NCBI GenBank assembly: GCA_020744425.1
Contig: JAGMUV010000004.1
Location: 2,914,001 to 2,978,000 of the forward strand
DNA from: Dactylonectria macrodidyma
Lineage: Eukaryota; Ascomycota; Sordariomycetes; Hypocreales; Nectriaceae
Direction: 5' to 3'
Length of the DNA: 64,000 nucleotides
Positions within the stretch are counted from its first letter, which is position 1; each line of letters starts with the position of its first letter. Both the position numbers and the translations under genes were made by a program. The notes under the pieces are model-generated. The model was not told where the DNA came from. It saw nothing but the letters and a program-made list of their open reading frames with translations, and made no database searches. Positions 9,342 to 21,855 of this stretch are shown in pieces.

Positions 9342-11981
9342 TTAATCCTCATAGCCCCATTGGGCAGGGCCAACGGCGCTGAGACGTGCCGTCTTCTTGT
9401 TGACCGTCCCCCGGCGTGGCATAGAGATTGGCGAGGGCGAGATAGGGCTGTCGGGACGAGGTACGTCCAGCTCGCTGGCGCGGTCGAGAGACGGGTCCGG
9501 CACCTGCTTGCGGTTTGCAGAATTGGAACGACGCTTGCTATAGGCGCGTCGTCCGGAGCGGCCGCTGGAGTGGCTCGATTGGGTCTGGTAAAGGATGGTT
9601 TGGGAGACGACGTCGTTGGACTCCTCGGACTCGGTAGCAGCATCAAACTCCTCAGTCTCAAACTCCATGAAGTCGCTCAGGTCTGGGCTCGGCTCAGCCT
9701 CTTCAACGATGCCGTTCTCGCCCCGAACAGGGTGGTCGAGGTAGAGAAGGATGCGCTCCTGGTGATCGCTGCGAGACAACTCCTTCTGGGCCTTGAGGAC
9801 GGCCTTCTTAGACGAGGGGAGGGCAGGGCCAGGCGGTGGGGGGAAGTCGGCCATGCTCACGGGCTGGAGGCGGGTCTGGCTCGCGCTGGCACGAAGATCG
9901 ATGACGGTGGTGCCGTTTGCTGCAACGGTGGTCTTGTCCTTGCACATCGGGGGCGCAGGAAAGTCGAAATCGAAGTTCGACTCAGTGATGGTCGCCTCGG
10001 ACGGCTTGGAGTAGTGACCCTTGGGCATGCGGCTCTCCGGGCTGCGGGCGTTGTCTCCGAGCTCGGAGAGGATGCTCTCGCGCATGACCTGTCGCTTGTG
10101 TCGGAGCGCGGCCAAGAGCATCTCTTCTTGGCGGGTGACGGCCATGATCCGGTTGTGACCGCCTGGGCCGTCTACAGAAGAGCGCGCCGAGCTGATGTAG
10201 AAGTCGACAGAGCTAGGGCTTAGAGGCGGCGTTGGTTGATCCCCTGTGTGAGGCATAGACTCCCGAGGAAGCATTACTCGCGGAGGCGACGGCTCAACAT
10301 CGACATCGAACTGAGGCACCTTTACCTTCCTCTGGGTGCTCTCAGGCTCCTGTTCGGACTCGGAATCCGCATCGTCCTCATCAGGGCCCTGGGCTGCTTG
10401 CATGGTAATGGCGCGGGCTTGCTGCAGCCCATAACCAGTCTTGCTCTGCCACGTCATCATGGTGTTGACCGATGATGAATTGGAGATGCATGATAGTTGT
10501 GAGGGCGAGCGTTGGGCGGTGCCCTCCTGGATGGTGTTGGAAGAGCTTCCGGAGAGAGAACTTGACCGCGCAGAAATGACGGGAGGTTTGACGTGGTTTC
10601 CGGTCGGGATGGTGAGGAAATTGCTCGAGGGCGTATTGCTTGAGCGCTTGCTCGATTTGCTATACCGGTTGTCCTTGTTGTCAGCGCTTGCGCTTGTTCG
10701 AGATGTCGCTGGACGGTGATCGAAAGAGGAGCTGATATCTGAAGTCGGGTAGTCAGGAACTGACGCGGGACCCTTGAATGAAGACTCGAGGTACATATCA
10801 TCCTCCGAGTCGGACGACAGCGACAGTACACTCTTTTCTAGCAGATCCGACTCCTGGAAGCTGTGATCGGTGCGCTTCGACGCCTTGGATGTCCGCGTGT
10901 GCCGACTGGACACGCTGGCAGCGTAGTCAATCGGAGACGATGCGTCAGTTTTGCTAAGAGAGGTTTGGGTGTGAGGAGTCTGGGGAGTCTGGGGGAGGAT
11001 ACGTTTGGCGTATTGTGAAACGACCTGCTCATCGTGATATGAGAGGTGAAGGTTTGACGCCGATTTGCTCTGCGAGAGACGGTGCGCCTTCTCTGGTTGC
11101 GGCTCTGATTGCTTCTGGCTCTCCTTGCTTTCGCCCTCCCGGTGGTTCAGTTGCTGGTTGATGATTTGGTGAAACGACATCTGCTCGTAGTGCTCATACA
11201 AGTTGGGCAAGCCGTCGAGGTGGTTGTTTATTCGGCGGTTGGCTTCAGTAGTGGCCGGCCGTACAGGCTCCGAAGGCGAAGATCGCAAACTTTCCTTAGT
11301 TGGTCGCTTGCTCAGTTTCCCGCGGATGGAGGGTGATGAAAGAGGCGACATCGGTGATGGTGAGTTGACGAATTGATCGGTGCTGAGCATGGGGCCACCT
11401 TGCCAGGGCGCTGGGCTGGTCTTCTTTGACTTTCGCGAAATGAGGTGGGAGAAATCGAGCTTGGCGGGCTTCTTCTTCGACCTAGTGTTTGACTGCGTAT
11501 GCCCCATATCGAGCATCTTGTGTGCCTTGGAGTTGGGGGGTAGGCCCTTGGCCATGGCAGAATTGGAGGTTTGTTGGGAAATGGAGAGCGGTTGCTTGGA
11601 CTTGTCGTACCATGAGACCAAGGTAGATGAGGATTGTCTCTTCCGCAGAACGCTGACCATGTCAGAGGCTAGGTCGTCATACTCGTCGTAGTCTTCGTCT
11701 TCGGGAACCCCATTGCCTCGGAGGTGACGAGGGAGCACTTCCGACTCGTCTCCCCATTCCCTATCCGGTTTTACACGCTTGGGCGAGCCGAACATGGACA
11801 TGGACTGGTTGACGGCAGTTGATCGTTCGGTATTGGCCAGGCTGACCTTGGAGCCGGAATGATCATCGTCAATGTTCAGGGCGCTGGCCCCGAGGATCTT
11901 CTGGGCTTTGCTTGTGATCGGGGCCGTGACGGTCACTTGGGGCGGCTGCTTCTTGCGGCCGGTGAAGGAGAACTTGCCCAT
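9342..11981 (-). CDS. Conserved low-complexity fungal protein, function unknown
   Basis: A single uninterrupted frame encodes 879 residues from the ATG at 11981 (MGKFSFTGRKKQPPQVTVTA). The frame is open a little further upstream, but without an earlier ATG. Most of the protein is Ser/Pro/Thr-rich and probably disordered. It contains acidic runs (DEDDADSESEQEPES) and many possible phosphosites. Two stretches look more structured: the first 50 residues and a charged helix (TRQEEMLLAALRHKRQVMRE) at roughly residues 625-645. Proteins with a similar N-terminus and this helix occur, as far as I recall, across Pezizomycotina without assigned function. There is no signal peptide or membrane segment. 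A role as a signalling or cytoskeletal scaffold would be a guess. Confidence 0.75.
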   Translation of the reverse strand: MGKFSFTGRKKQPPQVTVTAPITSKAQKILGASALNIDDDHSGSKVSLANTERSTAVNQSMSMFGSPKRVKPDREWGDESEVLPRHLRGNGVPEDEDYDEYDDLASDMVSVLRKRQSSSTLVSWYDKSKQPLSISQQTSNSAMAKGLPPNSKAHKMLDMGHTQSNTRSKKKPAKLDFSHLISRKSKKTSPAPWQGGPMLSTDQFVNSPSPMSPLSSPSIRGKLSKRPTKESLRSSPSEPVRPATTEANRRINNHLDGLPNLYEHYEQMSFHQIINQQLNHREGESKESQKQSEPQPEKAHRLSQSKSASNLHLSYHDEQVVSQYAKRILPQTPQTPHTQTSLSKTDASSPIDYAASVSSRHTRTSKASKRTDHSFQESDLLEKSVLSLSSDSEDDMYLESSFKGPASVPDYPTSDISSSFDHRPATSRTSASADNKDNRYSKSSKRSSNTPSSNFLTIPTGNHVKPPVISARSSSLSGSSSNTIQEGTAQRSPSQLSCISNSSSVNTMMTWQSKTGYGLQQARAITMQAAQGPDEDDADSESEQEPESTQRKVKVPQFDVDVEPSPPRVMLPRESMPHTGDQPTPPLSPSSVDFYISSARSSVDGPGGHNRIMAVTRQEEMLLAALRHKRQVMRESILSELGDNARSPESRMPKGHYSKPSEATITESNFDFDFPAPPMCKDKTTVAANGTTVIDLRASASQTRLQPVSMADFPPPPGPALPSSKKAVLKAQKELSRSDHQERILLYLDHPVRGENGIVEEAEPSPDLSDFMEFETEEFDAATESEESNDVVSQTILYQTQSSHSSGRSGRRAYSKRRSNSANRKQVPDPSLDRASELDVPRPDSPISPSPISMPRRGTVNKKTARLSAVGPAQWGYED

Positions 11982-14900
11982 GATGGCAATTGCGCGAGGG
12001 CCCTCTGCGCTGGTTTTCTTTGTCCGCGCGTCCACGTCTGTCTTCCAGAAAAGACAAGACTCGTCAAATCCCCCTTCGGGATGCTACTGTCAGCGAAAAG
12101 AAGAGGATGAGGCGGGGAACGACATGTGCGAGCGAAAACGGTGCTGCTGCAGTTGCTGGAGCTCGTTGTAGCTGATGGTCCACCGAATTGCCCCTCTTGG
12201 TCTGAAGAACAGGGTGCTGCGAAACACGGGTGGGGGACTTTTGCAGCGGATGAATCCAAAGCGGGAGGTCGTCTAATGTGGCGTCTCTCTGATGTTGGAG
12301 AAGTTCGAAAAGAGGCGAGCAGCGTCGAGCGTCCCAGGATAGTTCACACAAAGGGGAATAGATCTATGGGCGTGCCATGACGTGCGGGCGTGTTAACAAT
12401 GGGAACAGCAGGTGGGTGTGGTCGTCTTTAGGCTGATGGAGACGATGCGCCCGGTTTTCTTTGCTGGATAGGTGTGTCTCGGGCTGGTGGTTCCAACCTT
12501 AGGAGAATCTGAGTTGGATGTCTCGATTCTCTGGGTTTTGGCGAACAACGTTAGACGATGGCCGGTGCCACGAGGGAGGAAAAGGCAAAAAATCAACCAG
12601 GGCTCGAGACGAGGAGGCTGGAGGACGGGCAGAGGCAGTTTAAGGGAAATTCAGAATACGGGATTGAAGAAAGCCTCCATCCTAGCCAAAAGGCGGCACG
12701 GCCCAAGCCCCCCAGGCTGGAAATACACTACTAAATTAATTAGGTCGGAGTACTGTGCACGCAGTACCTACGGACGGAGGAATAAGGAGGGCGGAGCACT
12801 AATCCCAGGTACCTTTTACTGCTAGGAGTGAGGAGTGATGTGGTACAGCGCATTTTGGTGGGCGGGCTTGGGGCGGCGCGCGGGCTTGGACGGCGTGGGC
12901 GTGTGCTTTGTGCCTGTGCTTGTGCTTTTCCTTTGGGGCTGGCTAAGCACACTACCTGCGTACAGGTACAGGGCAGCACGGGCTCAAAGGCACCACCGAA
13001 AGGACCCTGGACCGCTGGACTTGCGGGTGGGTTTGGTCCCCGTCGAGTGCGTGTTCCGGCGGGCGCGGGCTCCTCTTCGCTGCTCCACAACTGTCCACGG
13101 CCCATCCTAACTTCCAACTCATCCTCTGCCTCCCCCCTGTCGCAATCTGCCAATCCTGCCGAGCGATCAGGCTAGGGTATTGAGCTATCCGCCTGCACGC
13201 GAGAAAATGGGCAAGCAAATGAGATCTAGCCGAACCCCCCGTTGGCAGGCCGGGCGGCGGGCTGGGGGATCGACTGACGAGTGCGGCGAGCGAGCGGGCG
13301 GATGTGACCCCTTCGTGAGCTTGAATTGCTCCCCGCTGCTGCTTCGATGCGTGCGAGGTACAGAGGGGGAGGGGGATATCGTCTTGCCTTGCCTTGTCTT
13401 GTATTGTGACTACGAATTATGTGATGGGGGGAATGGTACAGCCAGTTGAGCCAACCGTTGGGGCGTTTGCTGGTGGTACTTTCGACGGCCCTTGAATGCA
13501 GCCATGCGTATCATTCGTCACGGGAGTTGCCATGGGTTGGTGCGAGAGTTCAATCCAACCGCTACCACCGTCCCACCCCAGAATGCTACCAGTGGCGGTA
13601 AGAAATTCGTCATAATATGTGTTGTTTTTATTCGCCTTTTTTTTTAATCCCTCTGTCCAAAAACAAGAACGCAAAAAAGTCAATTTGTCTTATGAAACAG
13701 GAGCTCCGGGTGTATCTAATGAGCATGAGTGCGGCCGATGAGGCGGAAGATGCCAACACCAGAGACCCAACCAGACACGAAAGAGACTGGCGCAATTCAC
13801 TGGTCCCGTAGTCCACGAGCCAAGAGCGCGTCGTTCCAACCTGGAAAGGCACGAAAGGGATTACGAGGAGGAAAGCACGAGAGTCATGGCTGCCCCCCCT
13901 CGTCGTCGTCTGAATCGCAGGGATGCGCATCGTGGTGGCATGGCCGCCCATCGCCCATCGCCCGCATCGGCATCCGCGATGATGGCCGACGGGGCTACTA
14001 CAACTACGTACTATGCGCAAGTCCGGGCCGTTGTTGATTAATTTGCCTGCACACTCGGTCCATTCCAGCACCGACCATGATGCCGAGTAGCACTATTACT
14101 ACCCGAATTGCCTGCGTACGACGACGGAGGCGGCGAACGACCCAAGACCTGTTGTCGACCTCACTAACGATCCGCGCGCTGTGTTAGTGCCGACGCAGCG
14201 GATGGAGCGAGGGCGGTGTTCCCTACTACGTATGCGTGCCTGGAAAAGGAAGATTCCATGTCACTTCGATCGGCCGGCCCTGCACCGCAGAACGACATCT
14301 CGGTAGCCCTCTGCATTAGGCTTAAGCATGGCTCGGCTGTGGTGAACTTGTGCATCAGGTGAAGGAGAGAGAGATCCCTCCCCTGTCTGTCGCCCTTGGC
14401 CCATCATCAGTTCGACCGCCACATCTTTACACGCTGTGTCTGCCAGTGCCTGTCCGCCTCTGAACCCTCTCGCAGCTCTTCCGGTGAGCACAGCAACAGG
14501 GGTGATCACACGCGCAACACATGAGAAGCTTGGTGGTGGTGGTGTCGGTGGTTGAGCCGGGGTGGCGGTGGAGGCCATGACGGCGCCAAAATCCCAATGC
14601 GGGTCTGGCTTCTTCACCCCAAGATCGCCCCCCCTGCAGTTGGGATTTAAAGAGGAGCCCTGATGCTAGTGCTATAGATGACTAGCACGCACTCCCCTTG
14701 CTGGCGCGCTGGAGAACAGTCTGCTGAAGAAGCTGCTGAGGACACCGCTAATCATACAGAGAGAGATATATCATGCGCGGGAATGTCTGTGTACAACTAC
14801 GTAATGCTCACGTCCCTAAACAAGCGTCGCCCTGTGTGAGTGGGCTACGGTGATATCTAATTAATACATCCCAGACGGGAGCTGGAAAATCCTCTCGATC

Positions 14901-16873
14901 CTGATCTTGCGTTTGAGCCATCCATTTTAGAGTAGCCATTGGCGGCTTCTGGGTGGTTGGGTGGTTGATGGCAGAAGGAGCAATGTAAATCCCCCAGGGA
15001 CCCAAACTGCCAGCAATGATGGTGCGGGGATCCCAGGTGGACGGTGTCGTTGCTTCTGGCTGAGATCTGGACGATCCTGCTCCTCCGCCATTCAGCTGGC
15101 CAGCCCCCAGCTCGGCGTCAGGTCAGGGGTTCAGGAGTGGTTGATATTGCTTCTGTCAAGACTTGGCTTCGTGGTATCGTATTGCCAGCGTGAAATCTAG
15201 CCGCCTCAACAAGCAAAAGATCCGCGCCAGTGGACGAGCTTATACCGCCACAGCGAAAGCCAGCTGGTAGGCTAGCCCCAGAGAGAGCTGTCCAACTCTC
15301 CCACCAAGTGGAGAGGAGGGGGGGGTTCTAGGATGGGGATTAGCAAGGCCTGCATTGCGTCCGTCTTGCTCGGCGGACGGTCATCAAATCTCGCTGGCCA
15401 AGCCCTGCAAACCACCCCCTGGGCACGCACGACCTGAGGCGGAACGGTGGCTGGAGGGCCTTGCACGGTGAAGGGCATCTCCCCCCCTGGACAGACAGGG
15501 CCATTTAGCATGGGGCAGAAAATCCCTGGACAGCCTGGAAGCGGTCATGGAAGCCCTCCTGGATGACCTGTTGGGACCTGCTTGGGACCCAATTAGGGAC
15601 TGGCATCTGGCGGGCTGCTGGACGAGAGACACCTGGTCGTCCGATCCATGTCGCCATAGCCTGGATGCCGTGATGATGCTCTGCAGATACGTCTGGGTCT
15701 GGCCTGTAATCTACTACGTTACTTGGCTTGACGGGCTCTCGGACTCTCGTGGGAGCCTGGGAAGAGGGGACGGGCCATTCGTGGAGCGCCTTATCTGGTG
15801 AGGTGCTAAATGGTAACCCTGGGAGCTTGGGGGAAGCTCGATGATGAGCGCAACGCTGCAACACAGGTCCATAGCACGATAGGCTTATGGCATATACCGA
15901 ATGAGCCGGCGTCATGGGCGAGGCTGGAGTGATCTCCCCATGGGTTCCCCGTCCAATCCGGTCGCCTTGACACGACGTAGCATCATCATGTTGATACTCA
16001 ACCCGAAGTCAGAGCCGCAACTCCCTTATTCTTACGCACATCATCTACGTCGTACCGCCGAAGCCATCCCGTTTGCCCTACAGTACCGTACATAACAAAG
16101 CGGCGATCCGGGGACACATCGGCGCACTTGTGTTTCTGATAAGTTGCGGATTAACGAACCGGCGGCGTTGAAACAAGACAAAGGGGCGCGAGCAGCGAGA
16201 GCAAGACGCACGAGCACCGCGCCACAGCTTAGACAGGCGGTTTCACGACTCTGCAGGTGAGCCCACATTTTCCGCACCCCGTGGCCTTCTATTCCAAGTT
16301 TCTAAGGCTTCCAATTGCTATTTCGTATATTTATGGGAGACCGGCCTGAGACGCTGGACTGTTCGGTGAGCTGTGCGTCTTGTCTACGGCACGGCACGCT
16401 GCCGTGGTTACGTTGCTCAGCCTCGCCCAGGACGAGCGAAACAAGCGCTGGCGCCGAAGGATTTTTATTTCGGTAAGACACCGGCGGGAGAAGATAGAAA
16501 TATTCGAGTTTGAAAACGGGTCTAAGAGGATGGGGGGCGGACGCTGGCTGCATTGCATGTGTGCGTGTGTCTTCACGAACCACCGCCCAATCTATCTGAG
16601 AGCGAGGTCCCAGCGCTCGTCCGTCTTCCCCGGATTTGATCTTTTATTAGGACTGAGACAACACATGTGTTTATATGACGCTGCTCTGAGCCGCAGTCAC
16701 CATAGCTCGCTTCATCCTTCATTCTTCGACTTCTTCAACGCCCATCCCTCTCATATTATCCTAGTGTCATGTAACCAAGGTATTTGCAGCCGCTAATAGC
16801 TTCTTGCTGCCCACCTTGAGTAACACCTCGCTGGTTTTCTCCTATCTGAGGCTTGGACATTGCGAGAGGCCGA

Positions 16874-16885
16874 TACTACGTAGTA
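16874..16885. repeat. Palindrome TACTACGTAGTA
   Basis: A perfect 12-base palindrome. It recurs at 17118-17129 and, extended to 14 bases, at 56460-56473. Confidence 0.7.
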
Positions 16886-17117
16886 AATGTTGATCAATCA
16901 TCGAACCACCAACTAACTGACTGTGTATTACTCTGTGAGTAGCTCTCACACTATTCCCAGTCCCCTGGCAGACTACCGACTGCCCTGGCCCAAAGCCACG
17001 AGGCAACACTGGACTACGAAGTATTAGACAGCGCCATCGCCATGGGGTGACAAGCAGCCGGAGCTGGCTCTAGCAACCAGCTAATAAACCCCGTTGCGGC
17101 CGACCAACCGTCTCTTC

Positions 17118-17129
17118 TACTACGTAGTA
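17118..17129. repeat. Palindrome TACTACGTAGTA, second copy
   Basis: Identical to the copy at 16874. The flanks also share the word ATCAATCA (16893 and 17130 areas). Confidence 0.7.
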
Positions 17130-18420
17130 ATCAATCAGCATTTTGCTAGTCGTCTAATGCGATTGACCAACTGCATCACTTGCTGCGATGCCAACGTGGG
17201 AAGTAGTAACACGCTAAAACACCACCACAATCAATCACGACTGCAAGTTTGCCCACTACGTTGGATGGCGCCAACAGGTTCGTCGCTCCCTCTCTCTGTC
17301 TTTCTCCAGCGCCTTGTCTCTCGCACTATCAGCAAGCCCCCGGCCCTGAGCGCATGACTCGCTTGTCAAAAAGACACCCCCTGGCTTCCAGCTCACCTCA
17401 CGGGTATGTCACCGGAAATTTCCCGGCGGTGACGGCGGTCCATAGTCCGTCATCCGTAGTACGAGCCTCATCTCAAAGTGAGCCTCGTGAGATTGGATCG
17501 CCCGTTGAGAGTCACGGGCATGACTCTCTCGCACACCCCCGCGTCCGCAACGGCTTTTTTGCCATGCCTTCTCCCTGTCGCTGCTCGTTCCCCAGGCTCC
17601 TGCGTGGCTCATCAGCTGGACAACCCAGGCTTGCCCATACTCTTACTAGGCCGGTTCCATTGGCATGCTGGTTCAGGGCCGACGAACCGCTTCTTAACTA
17701 ACAACATCATTGATGGAATTTCGTGATGGGTGGGAACATGCTTGTCTCCAATTCTTACGTATCGCTGCTTGCTCGCCTTGCCAGGCTACGAGTGACGGAT
17801 GTCAATGCGAACCCATGCTAATAGCACAAGATCGACGTCGCTCATTATTGATGGCAGCCCAGGTCTATTGACAGCATTCCATGTCCAGACCTAACGATCT
17901 ACTTATTTTGTTAGTCTGCAACTACCAATAGTTCACAGGCACCCGGCGTCCGATGGCCGATGTGACGTGTGTAAGCGAACAATAGAAAGCTTACCGCTCC
18001 ACCGGAAATGATAAAATGACTCGACAGCTTGCCACGACCAACTTGCTCGTACGATCAGCAAAGGAAGAAGAAAAGGGAAGAAAAAGAGGGCTTGTCAATG
18101 TGACGACAATTGACGCCCCCAGTCACACGTCTCTCTGCCGCGCATCCATGGTATACCCCCCCGGCACGTCATGATCCCAGGCGAAAAGTCAATGCCGTCC
18201 CAGCGGCGTAGTCGATGATGGATATCATGAGGAAAATAAAAAAGCAATTATGACAACTCACTCGCAGCGCCAAGACCCGCAGGTACGTTGCAACCAAAAA
18301 AAAGCGGACTCAGAGCAGTTCCCAATCTAGCCATAGGATGAATTAGGCCTGAGACACATGCTCCATACAAGACAAGACGTAGTGAAGCAGCCGACGTCAG
18401 AGGGGCCATGCGATTTGCAA

Positions 18421-18436
18421 ATTTCGCATGCGAAAT
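18421..18436. repeat. 16-base perfect palindrome
   Basis: ATTTCGCATGCGAAAT reads the same on both strands. It could be a dimeric protein site or chance; no gene start is close. Confidence 0.5.
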
Positions 18437-20053
18437 CCGAGGACGGCTGTGATTTTTAGCTATGACGATCATCTCCTGCGATGCCGACGATATCATCACG
18501 AGATGGGTCGTTTTAATTGCTTCTTTGTGTCAATTTCATCAGCATCATTTTTCATTCGCCGACGGCAATTCGAAAGGAAATTTTGATCAGATCGACTTGT
18601 CGCAGCCCCAACCATCCTATTTCCTCACATCGCTAATGCAGTGATGCAACATCGTCAATGCATGCAGCCACGCAGAAGTCCCCCATTCATCAATAGTTCC
18701 CATTTTCTGCTTTCCCCCACCTCCTCCTGCATGAAGACCCCCTCACTTACCCGTCTCGCTGGAGCTGCAAGAAACAGAAAAAGAAAAGAAAGAGGAAAGC
18801 TCTGATATTCCCGTTTTGGTCCGCATGCAGCATTGACTCCAGGGCAGTCCATGCATGTCATCGCAAGCGCAACGACATACGCCCCTTTGAACAGCTTGCG
18901 CGCATTTTTATCAACGTGGTGCCATTCCTTGCTTCTTTTCCTTCCTTGTCTGATCGGGCTGTTCCGAAACGACTCTCTGTCGCTTCTCTTTACTAGGGCG
19001 GAACTCTCCGCTCAGCGAGTTGTTGTCAGCGCTTGCTGTGTGTCTAGCAGTGGCTTCATGCAACTCTTTGCCAAACAGGCATGTCTTGACAGCTTCTTTT
19101 CTAGTCTTCCGCAGACCCCATTCCGCAACCCTGCTCTCTCTGCCCCTCGGAGCGACTTACCCAGGTTGTGCGTCGCCGTCCGTTAAAAGACAGGATACCC
19201 GATGAGTGCGGGCGTTCCGATCACAATCTCAACCCATCGATCCCCTCATCTATCCTGCAGGGGGTAGGAGAGAAAAAAAATCTTCCTTGGCTTATATGTG
19301 CCCTGCTACAGGCTATATCGAGGCCACCATCATCCATTGCAACGCCATGACGTTACAGCGGGACAAAGCCCCCCGGCTTCTCACACCGATCGGGCAACCT
19401 GCGTACAATGTGCTGTTGAGGTTGGTAACCTTGAAATTTCAGCTTCGTTATTGGTCGACTCAGTTCGGCCGCTGCGTTTTCCGAAAGTCTCAGAGACATC
19501 ACCTATCATAGGATGGGGCACATCAGAACGCGCAGCAACGTTCGCGACAAGAACCAGGTAATTAGATCGTTGCAGAGACTACCCAAGTTCATGTTCATAT
19601 GCACATCAAGGTTGTTGTTGTCTTTCGTCCAAATGTTCTAGGTAGGAAAGACCCTAATAGTGCGCTCTGCACTACTACTCGGAATACACTACGTTGTCTT
19701 GCTGCATCTAAGAATCTCTTAGGAGTAGCTCAGCTTCAAGTGTAAAAGCTGACTAGTCTCGGCGCTCATCCTGATTTCTAAGGGCGAGTGTTGCACCGAT
19801 ATTCACACGGGTTGCTAGGCTGAATACCATTGTCATGCCCATGTCAACCATTCCTGCTCTCATATCCAGTCACTAGTTGGCTTAAGAAAAACACAATGTA
19901 TCGAAATTGATTGCTTAACATGTCTTCATCACTCTATGCACCGAATAGACTTCGAATTTATTGAAATAATTGATGTATTCCTTTGCCCCTTATATACAGA
20001 ACAGGCCTACACTGATTCGGTGGGGGATACTAATCTTATTGAAAGTTTCTAAA

Positions 20054-21855
20054 TTACCACATCTTCTCCCAGCAGCGTCTGGCGAAGGACATTTGAGCAA
20101 GCTCTCGCTGCCAGTTCTCTTCGATACCACCCTCCTCCCAGTGCTTGCACTCCTCATCGACCTCCTTCTTTCCGCTGACGAGATCGGCAGTCGCGGGGTC
20201 CGCGATCTTGGTCTTCTTGAAGACTTTCCAGAAGATGTACAGGAAAGCAGTGTAGGGTAGGCAGAAGTAGGCGGTGATGAAGCTCTGGACGGTAAAGGGC
20301 TTAATGGAGTCGAAGCCGACGAAGATAAGCGCAGTGCAACCCAAGAAGAGACCGAGGTAGGCGGCATAGGGGTTGAATGGAGCGATGTAGTGCAGCGAGG
20401 CACCGTTAAGGCCCTGGGCGTTGCGGGCGCGGTACCAGCCGACAAAGACGAGAAGCATCATGGTGTAGGTGGCAATGAGACCAGTGGTGGTCAGGTCGAC
20501 GAACCAGTAGAAGACGGTGACGGAGTTGTTGGAGGAGACGAGGAAGGTGATGCAGGTGATTAAGCTGACACAAGCGACGGCATAGATGGGAACACCGGCC
20601 TTGTTACACTTCTGGAAGATCGCAGGGGCTTGGCCATCTGTTTGGGCGATTGTTAGCTGATGTATATTTTAAGAAGAACCCATCATGACTTACCTCGGGC
20701 AAGGCCGTAGAGGGTTCGGGAGGACGAGTAGAGGTAGGCGTTTCCGCAGGAGAGACCGGAAGTGAGAATGAGGAAGTTGATCAAGTCAGGGAGACCAGAG
20801 ATACCAAGGTTCTGGATACCAATGACCCAGGGAGAGGCAGCGGCACCAGCGGAGCCGTCCACAAGAGCACCGAGCAGGCGGTCGTCGTCAGAGCTGCAGA
20901 TGATGCCGACCGCCAGAACACCGAAGACGTAGAATCCGATGAGACGGTAGAAGATGAGCTTGGCGACACGGGGAATGGTTCGGCGAGGGTTCTGAATTTC
21001 ACCAGAGGCGAGAGAGATCATGTCGGGACCAGCAATGGTGAAACCGGCGTAGAGGACGACCTTCCACCAACCGGCCAGGCGACCAACATCGCCAGTGCCG
21101 TGGTAAGCGCGCATGGCCTTTCCATCGCCCCAGTGTCGGAATCCGTAGGCATCATGCTTGGGGTTGCCACCGCACATGGTGATGAGAGTAATGAAGAGGA
21201 GACCGAACAGGAGAAGGACCTTAAGTGAGGCCATGATGAACTCAGATTCACCATACCACCTGTGAAAGGAATTGGTTAGAAACGCAGCCCAAGGAATTCA
21301 GTGAGTTGACAGAGTGCTGTTGACTTACTTGACAGCGACAACGTTGAGAAGAACGCAGATAAACATGGCCATGGCGATCCAAGCTGCTGGGTTGATATCC
21401 GGAACCCAATATTGCATCAGAGTTGCGACAGCGCTGTATTCGACACAGACAAGCATTACACCAGCATAGAAGTATGTCCAACCCATGGCGAAACCGAGAG
21501 CGGGGTCGATGAAGCGGGAAGCAAGCTCGAAGATAGAACCACGGATAGGCAGGTAGGAGCACATTTCAGCGACGCACAAGTTGCAAGGCCAGACGAAGAA
21601 GACACCCCAGATGAGGTAACCGAGGACGACAGAGAGAGGGCCGGCCTTAGAGAGGACACCACCGATACCGACGAAGAGACCAGTGCCGATGGAGCCACCG
21701 ATGGCCATGAGCTGAACATGACGAGGCGACAGACCACGCTTGGTCTGGCCGTACTTGGCTTCCACAGTGCTGCTGTCGAGGAGGATACCAGGCGCGGTGT
21801 CCTCGGCGGTAGGGACATCGCCGCCCTTGTGCTCGGGGTCAGATGGGGCACCCAT
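20054..21855 (-). CDS. Amino acid permease, DIP5/YAT-like (APC superfamily)
   Basis: The exons 21855-21329, 21259-20694 and 20637-20054 give 558 residues. Both introns have GTAAGTC donors and CAG acceptors, and the joins restore NVVAVKWYGESEFIMASLKV and GLARGDGQAPAIFQK. The family signature is clear: GLSPRHVQLMAIGGSIGTGLFVGIG in TM1, FTIAGPDMISLASGEIQNPRRTIPRV, and about twelve hydrophobic segments. Fungal YAT permeases import amino acids by proton symport at the plasma membrane, and I think this one is closest to the dicarboxylic amino acid (DIP5) branch. The N-terminal tail has lysines that could be ubiquitylated. The gene is isolated, with 8 kb and 5 kb of gene-poor DNA on its two sides. 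Exact substrate cannot be read from sequence. Confidence 0.87.

Larger units (their letters stand above)
11982..20053. other. 8-kb gene-poor region
   Basis: I find no supported protein gene between the ATG at 11981 and the permease stop at 20054. Many frames of 60-150 codons exist on both strands, but they overlap one another, lack family motifs and have no splice-linked partners. Base composition is mixed, not uniformly AT-rich as after heavy RIP. It holds two perfect TACTACGTAGTA palindromes (16874-16885, 17118-17129), further TACGTA sites, and a 16-base palindrome at 18421-18436. The left end must contain the promoter and leader of the minus-strand gene. Non-coding transcripts are possible but not shown. 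Confidence 0.5.

Noticed and set aside
9321..10223. 300-codon plus-strand frame
   Set aside because: It is antisense to the conserved disordered protein, without a domain of its own.
12721..12780. GTACTG...CAGTAC inverted repeat as a terminator or transposon end
   Set aside because: Six-base arms with a six-base loop are expected by chance, and no gene or element boundary is near.
11982..20053. Gene desert as RIP-mutated repeat or centromere
   Set aside because: No strong AT bias, no TpA-rich runs and no repeated blocks are apparent by eye.
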